A stretch of DNA of 13,395 nt from an uncultured Prevotella sp. (GCA_934230685.1 CAKQFF010000034.1:1-13395), one strand, 5' to 3'. Positions 1-6,728 are shown, counted from the stretch's first letter. The notes: a model not told the origin generated them from the letters alone. A program made the numbers and translations.

Positions 1-119
1 ATAGGCAGATAAGCCTGTTGCAAGTCGGTTACACACTTGTGAAGTATCTCGGGGACGTAGGCTCCGCCAAAACGTCCGTAAAAACCATTATGTGGGGTGT
101 ATTGGAAACTCTTTGTCAT
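1..119 (-). CDS. trpB: Tryptophan synthase beta chain, N-terminal 39 codons (partial, cut by window edge)
   Basis: The minus strand from 119 reads MTKSFQYTPHNGFYGRFGGA, then YVPEILHKCVTDLQQAYLP up to the window edge. The FGRFGGxYVPEIL pattern is the characteristic start of TrpB, the PLP enzyme that condenses indole and serine to tryptophan in the cytoplasm. The PLP lysine and the rest of the barrel lie outside the window. The ATG is 37 bases after the trpA stop, so it is the next gene of the same operon; TrpA and TrpB form the alpha2-beta2 complex that channels indole. The fragment is too short to be noticed as an ORF, and the call rests on N-terminal similarity alone. No terminator separates it from trpA. 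Confidence 0.9.
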   Translation of the reverse strand, partial: MTKSFQYTPHNGFYGRFGGAYVPEILHKCVTDLQQAYLP

Positions 120-156
120 GTTATATTCAATTTTTGGGGTGGGGCTTTAGTTTACT

Positions 157-933
157 CTACTTCTTTAAGTCCTCCAACAGTTGCTCTACCGCTTCCGTAG
201 GGTTCTCCTTCTCTCTAAGCAATGTGACGAACTTACTACCAATAATTGCGCCAGCCGCATTCTGCTGGGCACTCTCAAGGGTCTGGCGATTGCTTATGCC
301 GAAACCTATCATACGAGGATTGCGCAACTGCATGGCGTTAATACGGCGGAAATACTGCTGCTTAGCCTCATCGAAACTCTTCTGTGCACCTGTTATGCTC
401 GCCGAACTGACCATATAGATAAAGCCATCAGTATGCTCGTCGATGAAACGGATGCGCTCCTCAGACGTCTCAGGCGTTATCATCATCACGCAACGCAGGT
501 CGTAGCGGTCGGCAAGAGGTTTTATCTCACGCAAGTAGTCATCGAAGGGAAGGTCGGGAATGATGAAGCCCGACACGCCACACTCCACACAACGCTTGCA
601 GAAACGCTCGTAGCCATAATGCATTATCACATTGAGATAACCCATAAGCACGAGTGGTATCTTCACCTCACTCTTTATGGCGTCAAGCTGAGCGAAGAGT
701 TTCTCAAGTGTCATTCCATTCTTCAATGCCACAGTTCCCGCACTCTGTATCACCGGACCATCAGCCAAAGGGTCGCTGAACGGAATGCCAACCTCTATCA
801 TGTCGATGCCATGACGCTGAAGACTGAGAATAACATCGCCCGTCATATCGAGCTTTGGACATCCGGCACAGAAATACAACGACAACAGCTTGCGGTCGCC
901 ACGCTCCGAAAACAATCTATTTATCTTATTCAT
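157..933 (-). CDS. trpA: Tryptophan synthase alpha chain
   Basis: A 258-residue protein, normal length for TrpA, which cleaves indole-3-glycerol phosphate to indole and glyceraldehyde 3-phosphate. The signature [17 protein letters not shown] begins at about residue 47: Glu47 and Asp58 correspond to the catalytic Glu49 and Asp60 of the E. coli enzyme. The later GFGISN stretch (about residue 210) and GAIIGSK near the C-terminus match the phosphate-binding loops of the (beta/alpha)8 barrel. The ATG at 933 is the only sensible start, since MNKINRLF immediately precedes the first strand. It follows trpF by 54 bases and precedes trpB by 37, so it is translated from the same minus-strand trp message. 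No oddity is seen in the protein. Confidence 0.97.
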   Translation of the reverse strand: MNKINRLFSERGDRKLLSLYFCAGCPKLDMTGDVILSLQRHGIDMIEVGIPFSDPLADGPVIQSAGTVALKNGMTLEKLFAQLDAIKSEVKIPLVLMGYLNVIMHYGYERFCKRCVECGVSGFIIPDLPFDDYLREIKPLADRYDLRCVMMITPETSEERIRFIDEHTDGFIYMVSSASITGAQKSFDEAKQQYFRRINAMQLRNPRMIGFGISNRQTLESAQQNAAGAIIGSKFVTLLREKENPTEAVEQLLEDLKK

Positions 934-987
934 ATAGCTATTTTTATGGTTTTTATAATTATTGTGGTTGGGGCTAAGTTTTTTTGC

Positions 988-1677
988 TTATATCTTGTTG
1001 ATGAAGGCCTTAAGAAGCTCCACATCTTTCAAGCCTGGTTCTAATTCAAATCGTGAGTTGAGGTCTACTCCAGCCAACCGTGGATGCCGTATGTTCTTTA
1101 TCCTTTCAGCATCCTCAAAGCCTATGCCGCCACTCAGCAAGAAGGGGGTATTGCCTTTGTAGCCATCAAGCACCGACCAATCAAACTGTCTGCCACTTCC
1201 ACCATGACCTGCACATTTAGTGTCAAATACAAACATATCGACAACACCCTCATACTGGCTACATCTGCCGAAATCTTCTGCCGAGGCTATGCTTATAGCC
1301 TTGAACACTTTTATCTTAGGGCAGATGTCAGGAATTAGTGTTGCCTTGAGATTGCGGATGAATGTGGGAGTCTCCAAACCGTGAAGCTGTATGGCGTCAA
1401 GACGGAAGTTGACCACATGTGTGATGATGTCCTGGGCAGAGGCATTGACAAACACTCCCACCTTATTTATATAACCACTTACAGTATTGCCAAGACCACT
1501 TATAGCCTTATCAGCTATATCCGGCAATAGGCCAGTTCCCGACGATGACATGCCAACATAACGACTACTCTTTGGATAAAATATAAAACCCATATAGTCG
1601 ATGGGCAACTGCGATACAGCGCGTATATTGTCGGGATGGCGCATACCACATACTTTTATAAGTAGATTCTTGGTCAT
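988..1677 (-). CDS. trpF: Phosphoribosylanthranilate isomerase
   Basis: TrpF converts N-(5'-phosphoribosyl)-anthranilate to the CdRP enol form, the third step of the Trp branch. The protein begins MTKNLLIKVCGMRHPDN, with the catalytic cysteine in the KVCGM motif (Cys10); the acid catalyst Asp152 is in VFDTK, followed by the glycine-rich GHGGSGRQFDW phosphate loop and LSGGIG near residue 182. The frame is open upstream to 1704, but only through a TTG and an AAAA-rich stretch overlapping trpC. The ATG at 1677 sits exactly before the conserved first strand, so it is chosen, giving 229 residues. This is about 20 longer than many stand-alone TrpF proteins; the extra length appears to be a loop at about residues 43-68. 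It lies 19 bases after trpC. Confidence 0.95.
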   Translation of the reverse strand: MTKNLLIKVCGMRHPDNIRAVSQLPIDYMGFIFYPKSSRYVGMSSSGTGLLPDIADKAISGLGNTVSGYINKVGVFVNASAQDIITHVVNFRLDAIQLHGLETPTFIRNLKATLIPDICPKIKVFKAISIASAEDFGRCSQYEGVVDMFVFDTKCAGHGGSGRQFDWSVLDGYKGNTPFLLSGGIGFEDAERIKNIRHPRLAGVDLNSRFELEPGLKDVELLKAFINKI

Positions 1678-1696
1678 AATGTTTTTTGTCTTTTTT

Positions 1697-2482
1697 TTAT
1701 ACAATAAACTCCTTCAACGCTTCGCCCGGCTCTTCCTCCTTCATAAACCTTTCGCCCATAAGGAAACCCTTGTATCCTGCAAGTCGCAAGGCTTCGAGTG
1801 TTGCCGCATCTTTCAGTCCGCTCTCGCTCACACGGCAAGCATCCTTTGGCAGACGGCTTGCAAGAAGGAATGAGTTTTGCACATCAGTATGGAATGTTCC
1901 GAGGTTGCGGTTGTTTATACCGCATAGGTCGGGCTGAAGGTCGGCATATTCGGTTTCAGCCTCATTGTGCATCTCAAGCAACACCTCCAAACCAAGTTGG
2001 TGGGCCATATAGAGCAGCGTCTTGCATTCGTCCTTCTTAAGGCAGGCAGCTATCAGCAACACAGCCGACGCACCACAAAGGCGAGCCTCGAAGAGCTGAT
2101 ACTCATCAATGATGAAATTCTTATAGAGCACAGGCAACGTCACACCCGACTGTCGAGCCATACGTATGTCCTTGTCCTTGCCACCAAAATAAGGCAGGTC
2201 GGTGAGTATGCTAAGTGCCGAAGCTCCCGACTGCTGATAGGCAAGAGGTATCAGGCTTGCGTCAGCATCCTCCTTAATCCATCCCTTCGAAGGCGAGCGA
2301 CGCTTGAACTCAGCAATAATGCCGGTCGTGCTCTGCATTAGAGCCTTGCGCATCGAGACAACAGGATCGCCCTCGTCAAAAAGCTTCTCCACTTCGCGAT
2401 GAATGTCGTGCTCGGTGTATATTGTCTTCAGACGGTCGAGATCAATACGCTTGCGGGCTACTATTTCTTCTAATATATCCAT
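1697..2482 (-). CDS. trpC: Indole-3-glycerol phosphate synthase
   Basis: TrpC cyclises CdRP to indole-3-glycerol phosphate. At 261 residues it is a stand-alone enzyme, not the TrpC-TrpF fusion of enteric bacteria. Visible family motifs in order are IIAEFKRRSPSKG (catalytic Lys60), SALSILTD followed by YFGG (about residues 88-101), VLYKNFIID (Lys121, the general acid in known structures), LLEMHNE (Glu170), GINNRNL (about 188-194) and VSESGL (about 218-223). The start MDILEEIVARKR is the usual N-terminal helix of the family. It lies 15 bases downstream of the trpD stop and 19 bases upstream of trpF, in the middle of the minus-strand trp operon. No broken or missing catalytic residue is seen. 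Confidence 0.97.
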   Translation of the reverse strand: MDILEEIVARKRIDLDRLKTIYTEHDIHREVEKLFDEGDPVVSMRKALMQSTTGIIAEFKRRSPSKGWIKEDADASLIPLAYQQSGASALSILTDLPYFGGKDKDIRMARQSGVTLPVLYKNFIIDEYQLFEARLCGASAVLLIAACLKKDECKTLLYMAHQLGLEVLLEMHNEAETEYADLQPDLCGINNRNLGTFHTDVQNSFLLASRLPKDACRVSESGLKDAATLEALRLAGYKGFLMGERFMKEEEPGEALKEFIV

Positions 2483-2497
2483 AGCTTAAATGCTTGC

Positions 2498-3496
2498 TTA
2501 ACTGTTTATCTCCCTGAACTTCTTGAATGTAGCCAACGCCTTGCCACTCTCCAACGACTCGCGTGCAATGGCTATGCACTCCTCTATCGACTTCTGTCCA
2601 CGCTCGAAAGTCTGTATGCCAAAGGCGGCATTGGCAATGACTATGTCCTTTTGTGCCTGAAGAGCACGGTTCTCAAGCACGGCATCAAATATCTCAGCAG
2701 CCTCGTGCTCTGTGGCTCCGGCAACAAGTTCCTCGGGAAGAGCCTTGCGCAGGCCAAGGTCGGAAGGCGAGAAGACGCGCTCATAGGAGTTGGTAGCAAC
2801 CTTAAAGTCGCCCGTAAGCGAAATCTCGTCATAACCGTCAATACTGTTGACTATGGCATAATCGGTGCCTATGCGACGGAACACCTCGCCATAAAGCTTC
2901 ATCTGCTCAAGCGTGGCAACTCCAAGCAACTGACATTTGGGCTGTGATGGATTGATAAGCGGACCAAGGAGATTGAAGCATGTGGGAAACTGCAACGCCT
3001 TGCGTATAGGACCAACAAACTTCATTGCTCTCGCAAACAGCTGTGCATGCAGGTAAACAATGCCACACTCGTTGAGCGAACGGTTCAACTGGTCGAGGTC
3101 AGCTGTAAACTTCACCCCGTGCTGCTCTATGACATTGGAAGCTCCCGAGGTGGATGTGGCAGAATAATTGCCATGCTTTGCCACCTTATAACCAGCTCCT
3201 GCAATAACGAAGCATGATGTTGTGGATATGTTGAATGTGTTTTTGCGGTCGCCACCAGTGCCCACAACGTCGATATAGCGGTCGCTATCGAGCAGAGCCG
3301 AAACTCCAGTCTCAAGTATTCCGTCGCGGAAACCGAGCAATTCATCAACAGTAATGCCACGCATCTGGATAGCTGTGAGCAAAGCCGAAATCTGTTCGGC
3401 AGGGTATTCGTCACGTGTTATGCCGAGCAATATATCCTTAGTCTCCTCGCGCTGGAGTTTCTCGCCAGCAAGCACTCTTTCAAGTATTAGTTTCAT
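2498..3496 (-). CDS. trpD: Anthranilate phosphoribosyltransferase
   Basis: TrpD transfers the phosphoribosyl group of PRPP to anthranilate. From the chosen ATG (MKLILERVLAGEKL) the protein has 332 residues, normal for the family. The frame stays open three codons further (MVT, start 3505), but family members begin with MK-x-IL, so 3496 is preferred. Family motifs are DVVGTGGD at 77-83, NIST at 89-92, KHGNYSATSTSGASNV from 107 (PRPP and anthranilate binding) and GPIRKAL later. The last protein residues lie 15 bases before trpC. It is the first structural gene after the attenuator at 3553-3582, a position often held by trpE in other bacteria, so anthranilate synthase must be encoded elsewhere. 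Regulation is inferred from the leader described separately. Confidence 0.96.
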   Translation of the reverse strand: MKLILERVLAGEKLQREETKDILLGITRDEYPAEQISALLTAIQMRGITVDELLGFRDGILETGVSALLDSDRYIDVVGTGGDRKNTFNISTTSCFVIAGAGYKVAKHGNYSATSTSGASNVIEQHGVKFTADLDQLNRSLNECGIVYLHAQLFARAMKFVGPIRKALQFPTCFNLLGPLINPSQPKCQLLGVATLEQMKLYGEVFRRIGTDYAIVNSIDGYDEISLTGDFKVATNSYERVFSPSDLGLRKALPEELVAGATEHEAAEIFDAVLENRALQAQKDIVIANAAFGIQTFERGQKSIEECIAIARESLESGKALATFKKFREINS

Positions 3497-3552
3497 CGTT
3501 ACCATACGCCTGAATATTTTTTAGTTGTTTCTCTTTATCTTGTATATTTAAC

Positions 3553-3582
3553 AAAAAAGACCCGCCGCGTGAGCGACAGGTC
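3553..3582 (-). terminator. trp operon attenuator (Rho-independent terminator)
   Basis: In the minus-strand transcript GACCTGTCGC and GCGGCGGGTC form a 10-bp stem (two G-U pairs) closed by a TCAC loop, followed directly by six T residues. The stem arms are at 3573-3582 and 3559-3568, the loop at 3569-3572, the T-run at 3553-3558. It lies between the Trp-rich leader ORF and trpD, 56 bases before trpD, so it would stop transcription before the structural genes. It is not the end of glnA, because a consensus promoter and the leader lie between them. Confidence 0.9.
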
Positions 3583-3637
3583 TTCTTATAGCTTTATTTG
3601 TCATATGAAAATAATGCGTAGGAGATACCGCCTCACG
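3568..3637 (-). promoter_or_regulatory. trp antiterminator pairing, alternative to the attenuator
   Basis: RNA from 3637 to 3626 (CGUGAG, one bulged G, CGGUA) can pair with 3578-3568 (UGUCGCUCACG), giving 11 base pairs including two G-U. This uses part of the 5' arm and the loop of the terminator hairpin, so the two structures exclude each other. The leader stop codon UGA (3635-3633) lies inside the 5' arm. A ribosome stalled on the Trp codons would leave this arm free (antitermination); one that reaches the stop would cover it (termination). This is read by eye, without folding energies. Confidence 0.75.
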
Positions 3638-3692
3638 ACTTTTTGAATCTTGAGCTACGCCACCACCAAAGTATAAACTGTGCATTATTCAT
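3633..3692 (-). CDS. trpL: trp operon leader peptide, 19 residues with Trp-Trp-Trp
   Basis: The minus strand encodes MNNAQFILWWWRSSRFKKS and a TGA stop. Three consecutive TGG codons (3668-3660) in a 19-residue ORF just downstream of a promoter and upstream of a terminator plus trpD are the hallmark of a Trp-sensing leader peptide. Its product is presumably not functional as a protein; its translation rate reports charged tRNA-Trp. The start ATG at 3692 follows an A-rich stretch (CGGAAACAAT) with no Shine-Dalgarno, as usual in Bacteroidetes. Two further complementarities are visible: AATAATGC at codons 2-4 (3689-3682) pairs perfectly with 3617-3610, and GCGTAG overlapping the Trp codons (3660-3655) pairs with 3621-3616. 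These could form when the leader is not translated. The gene symbol is by analogy. Confidence 0.88.
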   Translation of the reverse strand: MNNAQFILWWWRSSRFKKS

Positions 3693-3733
3693 ATTGTTTC
3701 CGTTTTAAAGTGATTAAATATTCCTTTCGACTA

Positions 3734-3764
3734 CAAAAGTAAGAAATAAATATTATTTCACAAA
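3734..3764 (-). promoter_or_regulatory. Promoter of the trp operon (Bacteroidetes type)
   Basis: Minus strand TTTG (3764-3761), exactly 19 bases, then TACTTTTG (3741-3734) matches the Bacteroidetes vegetative sigma consensus TTTG-N19-TAnnTTTG. Transcription would begin near 3727, about 35 bases before the leader peptide start. The exact spacing and position make it convincing. Confidence 0.8.
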
Positions 3765-3806
3765 CATTCGAGCGTATTTTTTGATAAATTGCTGCACTTT
3801 TCTTGT

Positions 3807-3826
3807 TTTCACAAACAAAAGTGAAA
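3807..3826. repeat. Short inverted repeat between glnA and the trp promoter
   Basis: TTTCAC and GTGAAA (6 bp, extendable with a bulge to GTTTTCAC/GTGAAAC) flank an 8-base A-rich loop, 34 bases after the glnA stop. It could be a weak glnA terminator or an operator, but no T-run follows on the minus strand, so neither role is secure. Nothing else recognisable lies in 3765-3859. Confidence 0.35.
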
Positions 3827-3859
3827 CAATTCATCACTTATACATTATTATATATACAT

Positions 3860-5365
3860 CTATCCGCAATGGAAGAAGCGGCGCACAAGCTGCTCTGTAG
3901 CATCACGATTGTGCTCTATCGACTGGCGCAACGAAGCGTCATCATATTCGCGAAGCTGCTTGATGATACCGTCAATCATGGCTGGCGAGAACACCTCATA
4001 CTGCTCGAACACCTCACGCTGGCGCTCAAGCACATCGGCAGAAGCCACACATGAGTCGGGCAAAGTAGAGAGCTGCGACAAACGCTCGGCATTGGCAGCG
4101 TCGTGAATGTTGACATTCACGTAAGTGCGGTCGGCTATCTCAAGCGCATTGTCCATCTCGAAACCATGACGGCAAGCCACACAAAGTCCTGCAAGCAACT
4201 GATAGATGTCGGCAGAGCCATCCGGCGAGCGCATCTCAACAGTCTGCTTAGCTGTAGTATCGGCATTGGCAGCAGGCTGCTGCGGGTTAGCCTGATGACA
4301 CATGTCCTTGCCTGATGTCCATCCAAGCGGCACACGTACAAGCACAGAGCGGTTGCGGTCGCCCCAGCATATATTTGTAGGAGCCTCCTGATGAGGCACA
4401 AGACGGAAGTAGGCAAGCGGATTCTTGTTGCCAAACGCTGTTATGGCTCCTGCCACGTCCATCATTCCGGCAATCATGCGGCGTGCAGCCTCGCTCAAGG
4501 CTCCCTCGTGTATCATCTGGTTCTTGCCATCTTTCATTATGCGCATGTGTACATGCAGACCAGAGCCAGCCTTGCCCGCGATAATCTTAGGAGAGAAGGT
4601 CACGTCATAACCCTCGCGCCATGCCATATTGCGAATCACCCACTTGGCAATCATCAACTGGTCGGCAGCCTCAACAGCAGGAACCGGCAGGAACTCTATC
4701 TCGTTCTGCTCGTAGCAGAGACCTTCCATAGTGAAGTTGCCCACCTCAGAGTGTCCATACTTAATCTGTCCGCCACACTGTGCCACAGCATGCATGCAAC
4801 GCTGACGGAAGTCGCCTGTCTTGAAGAAAGGAGCCGACTCATGGTATCCACGCTGGTCGACAGCAGGGAACTTTTCTTCAGCAACGCTCACCACATAGTA
4901 TTCCAACTCGCCCATAGCGTGGAACTCCATGCCAGTGACCTCATGGAAGGCACGTGTTGCCTTAACGAGAGTATGCTCAGGAGAAGAAGCAAGAGGCTCA
5001 CCATCCTTGTCGAAGAAAGAGCAAAGCAGACACAAAGTAGGAATCTCGGCGAATGGGTCGCGGAATGCCGTAGAGAATCTTGGCAATACATAAAGGTCGC
5101 TACTGCCAGCCTGGATGAATGAGAACAGCGACGAGCCATCCACACGCTCACCGCATGTGAGAATTGTGTCAAGATATTCCTTGGAGTTGATGGTGAAGCC
5201 AAGGGTCTTCAGACGACCGTCGCCACCAGGATACATGAAGTTGACCATCTGTATATCGTTCTCGGCGATATAGTTGATGATGTCTTCTTTAGTAAACTCA
5301 CTTGGCATTTTCTTGAGTGCGCGCACCACTGGGTTCGCATTCATAAGAATAAGATTTTCGTTCAT
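3860..5365 (-). CDS. glnA: Glutamine synthetase, GS-I-like, about 500 residues
   Basis: A 501-residue cytoplasmic enzyme making glutamine from glutamate, ammonia and ATP. The beta-grasp region is near the N-terminus (about 25-115); the catalytic domain follows. Visible metal and substrate residues are MGELEYY (Glu153, Glu155), HSEV (Glu207) and EQNEIEF (Glu222), GSGLHVHM (His271), HQEAP (Glu327), GDRNRSVLVRVP (Arg339, Arg344) and EMRSPDGSADIYQLLA (Arg379). Between HSEV and QNE there are several extra residues compared with E. coli GlnA. The adenylylation site NLYDLPPEE of the E. coli enzyme is replaced by TYVNVNIHD, so control by adenylylation is unlikely. It is clearly not the longer GSIII (GlnN) type also known in Bacteroides. 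It has its own promoter at 5414-5444 and is followed by the trp operon on the same strand. Alternative start Met8 is possible. Confidence 0.92.
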   Translation of the reverse strand: MNENLILMNANPVVRALKKMPSEFTKEDIINYIAENDIQMVNFMYPGGDGRLKTLGFTINSKEYLDTILTCGERVDGSSLFSFIQAGSSDLYVLPRFSTAFRDPFAEIPTLCLLCSFFDKDGEPLASSPEHTLVKATRAFHEVTGMEFHAMGELEYYVVSVAEEKFPAVDQRGYHESAPFFKTGDFRQRCMHAVAQCGGQIKYGHSEVGNFTMEGLCYEQNEIEFLPVPAVEAADQLMIAKWVIRNMAWREGYDVTFSPKIIAGKAGSGLHVHMRIMKDGKNQMIHEGALSEAARRMIAGMMDVAGAITAFGNKNPLAYFRLVPHQEAPTNICWGDRNRSVLVRVPLGWTSGKDMCHQANPQQPAANADTTAKQTVEMRSPDGSADIYQLLAGLCVACRHGFEMDNALEIADRTYVNVNIHDAANAERLSQLSTLPDSCVASADVLERQREVFEQYEVFSPAMIDGIIKQLREYDDASLRQSIEHNRDATEQLVRRFFHCG

Positions 5366-5413
5366 AGACTTATGGTTGTTAAAGGATTAATAGATTATTT
5401 GTTGTTTGCTCGG

Positions 5414-5444
5414 CAAATGTACAAAAAGTAATGGACTTGGCAAA
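5414..5444 (-). promoter_or_regulatory. Promoter of glnA (Bacteroidetes type)
   Basis: Minus strand TTTG (5444-5441), 19 bases, TACATTTG (5421-5414): a perfect match to TTTG-N19-TAnnTTTG. The start site would be near 5407, leaving a leader of about 42 bases before the glnA ATG at 5365. The element begins only nine bases after the lactonase stop (5453), so glnA can be transcribed independently of that gene. No hairpin terminator is seen between the two genes. Confidence 0.78.
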
Positions 5445-5452
5445 GAAAAAAG

Positions 5453-6589
5453 CTACAAACTTGCAAACTGAATGCAAACAGGCTTGCCGAGCTTGATCTT
5501 CTGGCGAGTGTTCACAAGTTTTCCTGTCTTCTTATCGCGTCTATACACTTGTATGACATTGCTGTCGCGACATGCCACAAGCATGTAGTTGCCATTGGGA
5601 GTTATGGCAAAGTTGCGTGGATGGGCAGCGGTTGGTTGGAAACCTATCTTTGTGATAAGTCCTGTATTCTGGTCGACAGAGAATATAGATATTCCCTCGT
5701 CCTTCAATCTATGCGAGGCATAAAGGAACTTGCCGTCGGGCGAAAGATGAATGTCGGCACTGCCACTTGTCTTAGTCTCCGAAGCCTGAACGCGCTGCAA
5801 TTCCTTCAGATTGCCATCGTTATAGCCAAGCACAGTAACCGTGCCATCAAGCTCACCTATAAGATAAGCCACCGTACCCTTATCATTAAACACTATATGA
5901 CGAGGACCAGTGCCCTTGGGTGCGCTATATATCTCAGTAGGATTTGTAAGAAAAGCACCATCGGTCTTGTTGGCATCATTAGCGTCAAAACGCCATATAC
6001 AGTCGTTGCCCAAATCAGTGGCTATCATATAGCGGTGGTCGGGAGTCATCATGCAACAATGGATATGCGAGTTAGCTCCCGATGATTTATCGCATATATA
6101 CTGACACTCAGCACCTATAGAGCCATCCTGATTTATAGGGAATACTGATATATCGCCACCATTATAGTTTGACGTCACCAAACGTCTGCCATAAGCCATG
6201 ATGTTGCATGGAGCCGCGCCAGGCATATTCTTCACATGCCCGTTAGACAATGTGCCACAATGCTGACTGCTGAGAAGCGAAAGCGTGCCTTTCTGGGCAT
6301 CAAAGCTATAAGCCTCGGCACCGCGTCGCTCGTCGTCATACTCATTCACAGCATACACACGCGTGGCATCATCATTGAAAGTAAGGAATGAAGGATTGCC
6401 AGCCTTAACGCTACTTATGGCCTCGGCCTTGCCATTGTCCTGGTTGAAACGGTAGACATACATGCCTTCAGATGTGCTCTGTTCGGTGTAGGTGCCAACA
6501 ATCATTGTCAAGTCGTTGCCGGCAAACGACTGAATGCCGACAAAGGCAGCTGCAACAGCTGATGTTAATAGTCTTTTGGTTCGATTCAT
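5453..6589 (-). CDS. Secreted seven-bladed propeller lactonase (6-phosphogluconolactonase family)
   Basis: A 378-residue protein of the lactonase (Pgl/YbhE-like) family. Residues 1-23 form a signal peptide: MNRTKR, a hydrophobic stretch, then SFA before Gly24. The body has the family's repeated blades: VGTYTE (31-36), AGNPSFLTF (63-71), GAAPCNI and TSNYNGGDISVFPI (about 124-152), HIHCCMMTPD and ATDLGND (about 175-195), GPRHIVFNDKG with IGELDGTV (about 228-251), HLSPDGKFLYASHR (281-294) and HPRNFAITPNGNYMLVA (323-339). Cytoplasmic YbhE hydrolyses 6-phosphogluconolactone in the pentose phosphate pathway; an exported copy would not see that phosphorylated substrate, so the true substrate (another sugar lactone or glycan product) is open. 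It is divergent from the OPT transporter gene, with a shared 139-base upstream region. Confidence 0.88.
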   Translation of the reverse strand: MNRTKRLLTSAVAAAFVGIQSFAGNDLTMIVGTYTEQSTSEGMYVYRFNQDNGKAEAISSVKAGNPSFLTFNDDATRVYAVNEYDDERRGAEAYSFDAQKGTLSLLSSQHCGTLSNGHVKNMPGAAPCNIMAYGRRLVTSNYNGGDISVFPINQDGSIGAECQYICDKSSGANSHIHCCMMTPDHRYMIATDLGNDCIWRFDANDANKTDGAFLTNPTEIYSAPKGTGPRHIVFNDKGTVAYLIGELDGTVTVLGYNDGNLKELQRVQASETKTSGSADIHLSPDGKFLYASHRLKDEGISIFSVDQNTGLITKIGFQPTAAHPRNFAITPNGNYMLVACRDSNVIQVYRRDKKTGKLVNTRQKIKLGKPVCIQFASL

Positions 6590-6618
6590 TTTTTATGTAG
6601 ATATAAATATGTTGTCTG

Positions 6619-6626
6619 CAAAATTA
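6619..6626 (-). promoter_or_regulatory. Possible -7 element for the lactonase gene
   Basis: Minus strand TAATTTTG matches TAnnTTTG and would start transcription near 6612, 23 bases before the ATG. No TTTG is found 19 bases upstream (the place reads GTGA), so this is a half-match in an AT-rich region. Confidence 0.4.
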
Positions 6627-6664
6627 AATATATTTTCTGGAGTTATCACATATTTATCGCCACA

Positions 6665-6679
6665 AAAGTTGTAACTTTG
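6665..6679 (+). promoter_or_regulatory. Possible -7 element of the OPT gene, overlapped by an inverted repeat
   Basis: Plus strand TAACTTTG (6672-6679) matches TAnnTTTG and lies 50 bases before the transporter ATG. A TTTG at the -33 spacing is missing. The same bases form the perfect inverted repeat AAAGTT-GT-AACTTT (6665-6678), which could be an operator covering the promoter or chance in AT-rich DNA. Confidence 0.45.
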
Positions 6680-6728
6680 CGAAATATATGCTACGAACAT
6701 AACAATTAATAACAAATAGCACTATAAA

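Noticed and set aside
181..1044. Long plus-strand open frame (287 codons) opposite trpA
   Set aside because: It is antisense to a clear TrpA, has no recognisable motif, and arises from the codon usage of the real gene.
1682..1698. T-run between trpC and trpF as a terminator
   Set aside because: It is an A-run in the transcript of the trp operon and has no hairpin; no plus-strand gene ends here.
1678..1704. Extended trpF start overlapping trpC
   Set aside because: The extension begins with TTG and encodes a lysine-rich run from an A-tract; the ATG at 1677 precedes the conserved strand.
3541..3600. Reading the hairpin at 3553-3582 as the glnA terminator
   Set aside because: A promoter and the Trp leader ORF lie between glnA and the hairpin, and the hairpin pairs alternatively with the leader, so it belongs to trp control.
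4391..5122. Plus-strand open frame of 243 codons opposite glnA
   Set aside because: The glnA reading is unambiguous by catalytic motifs; the antisense product is low-complexity in composition and has no family features.
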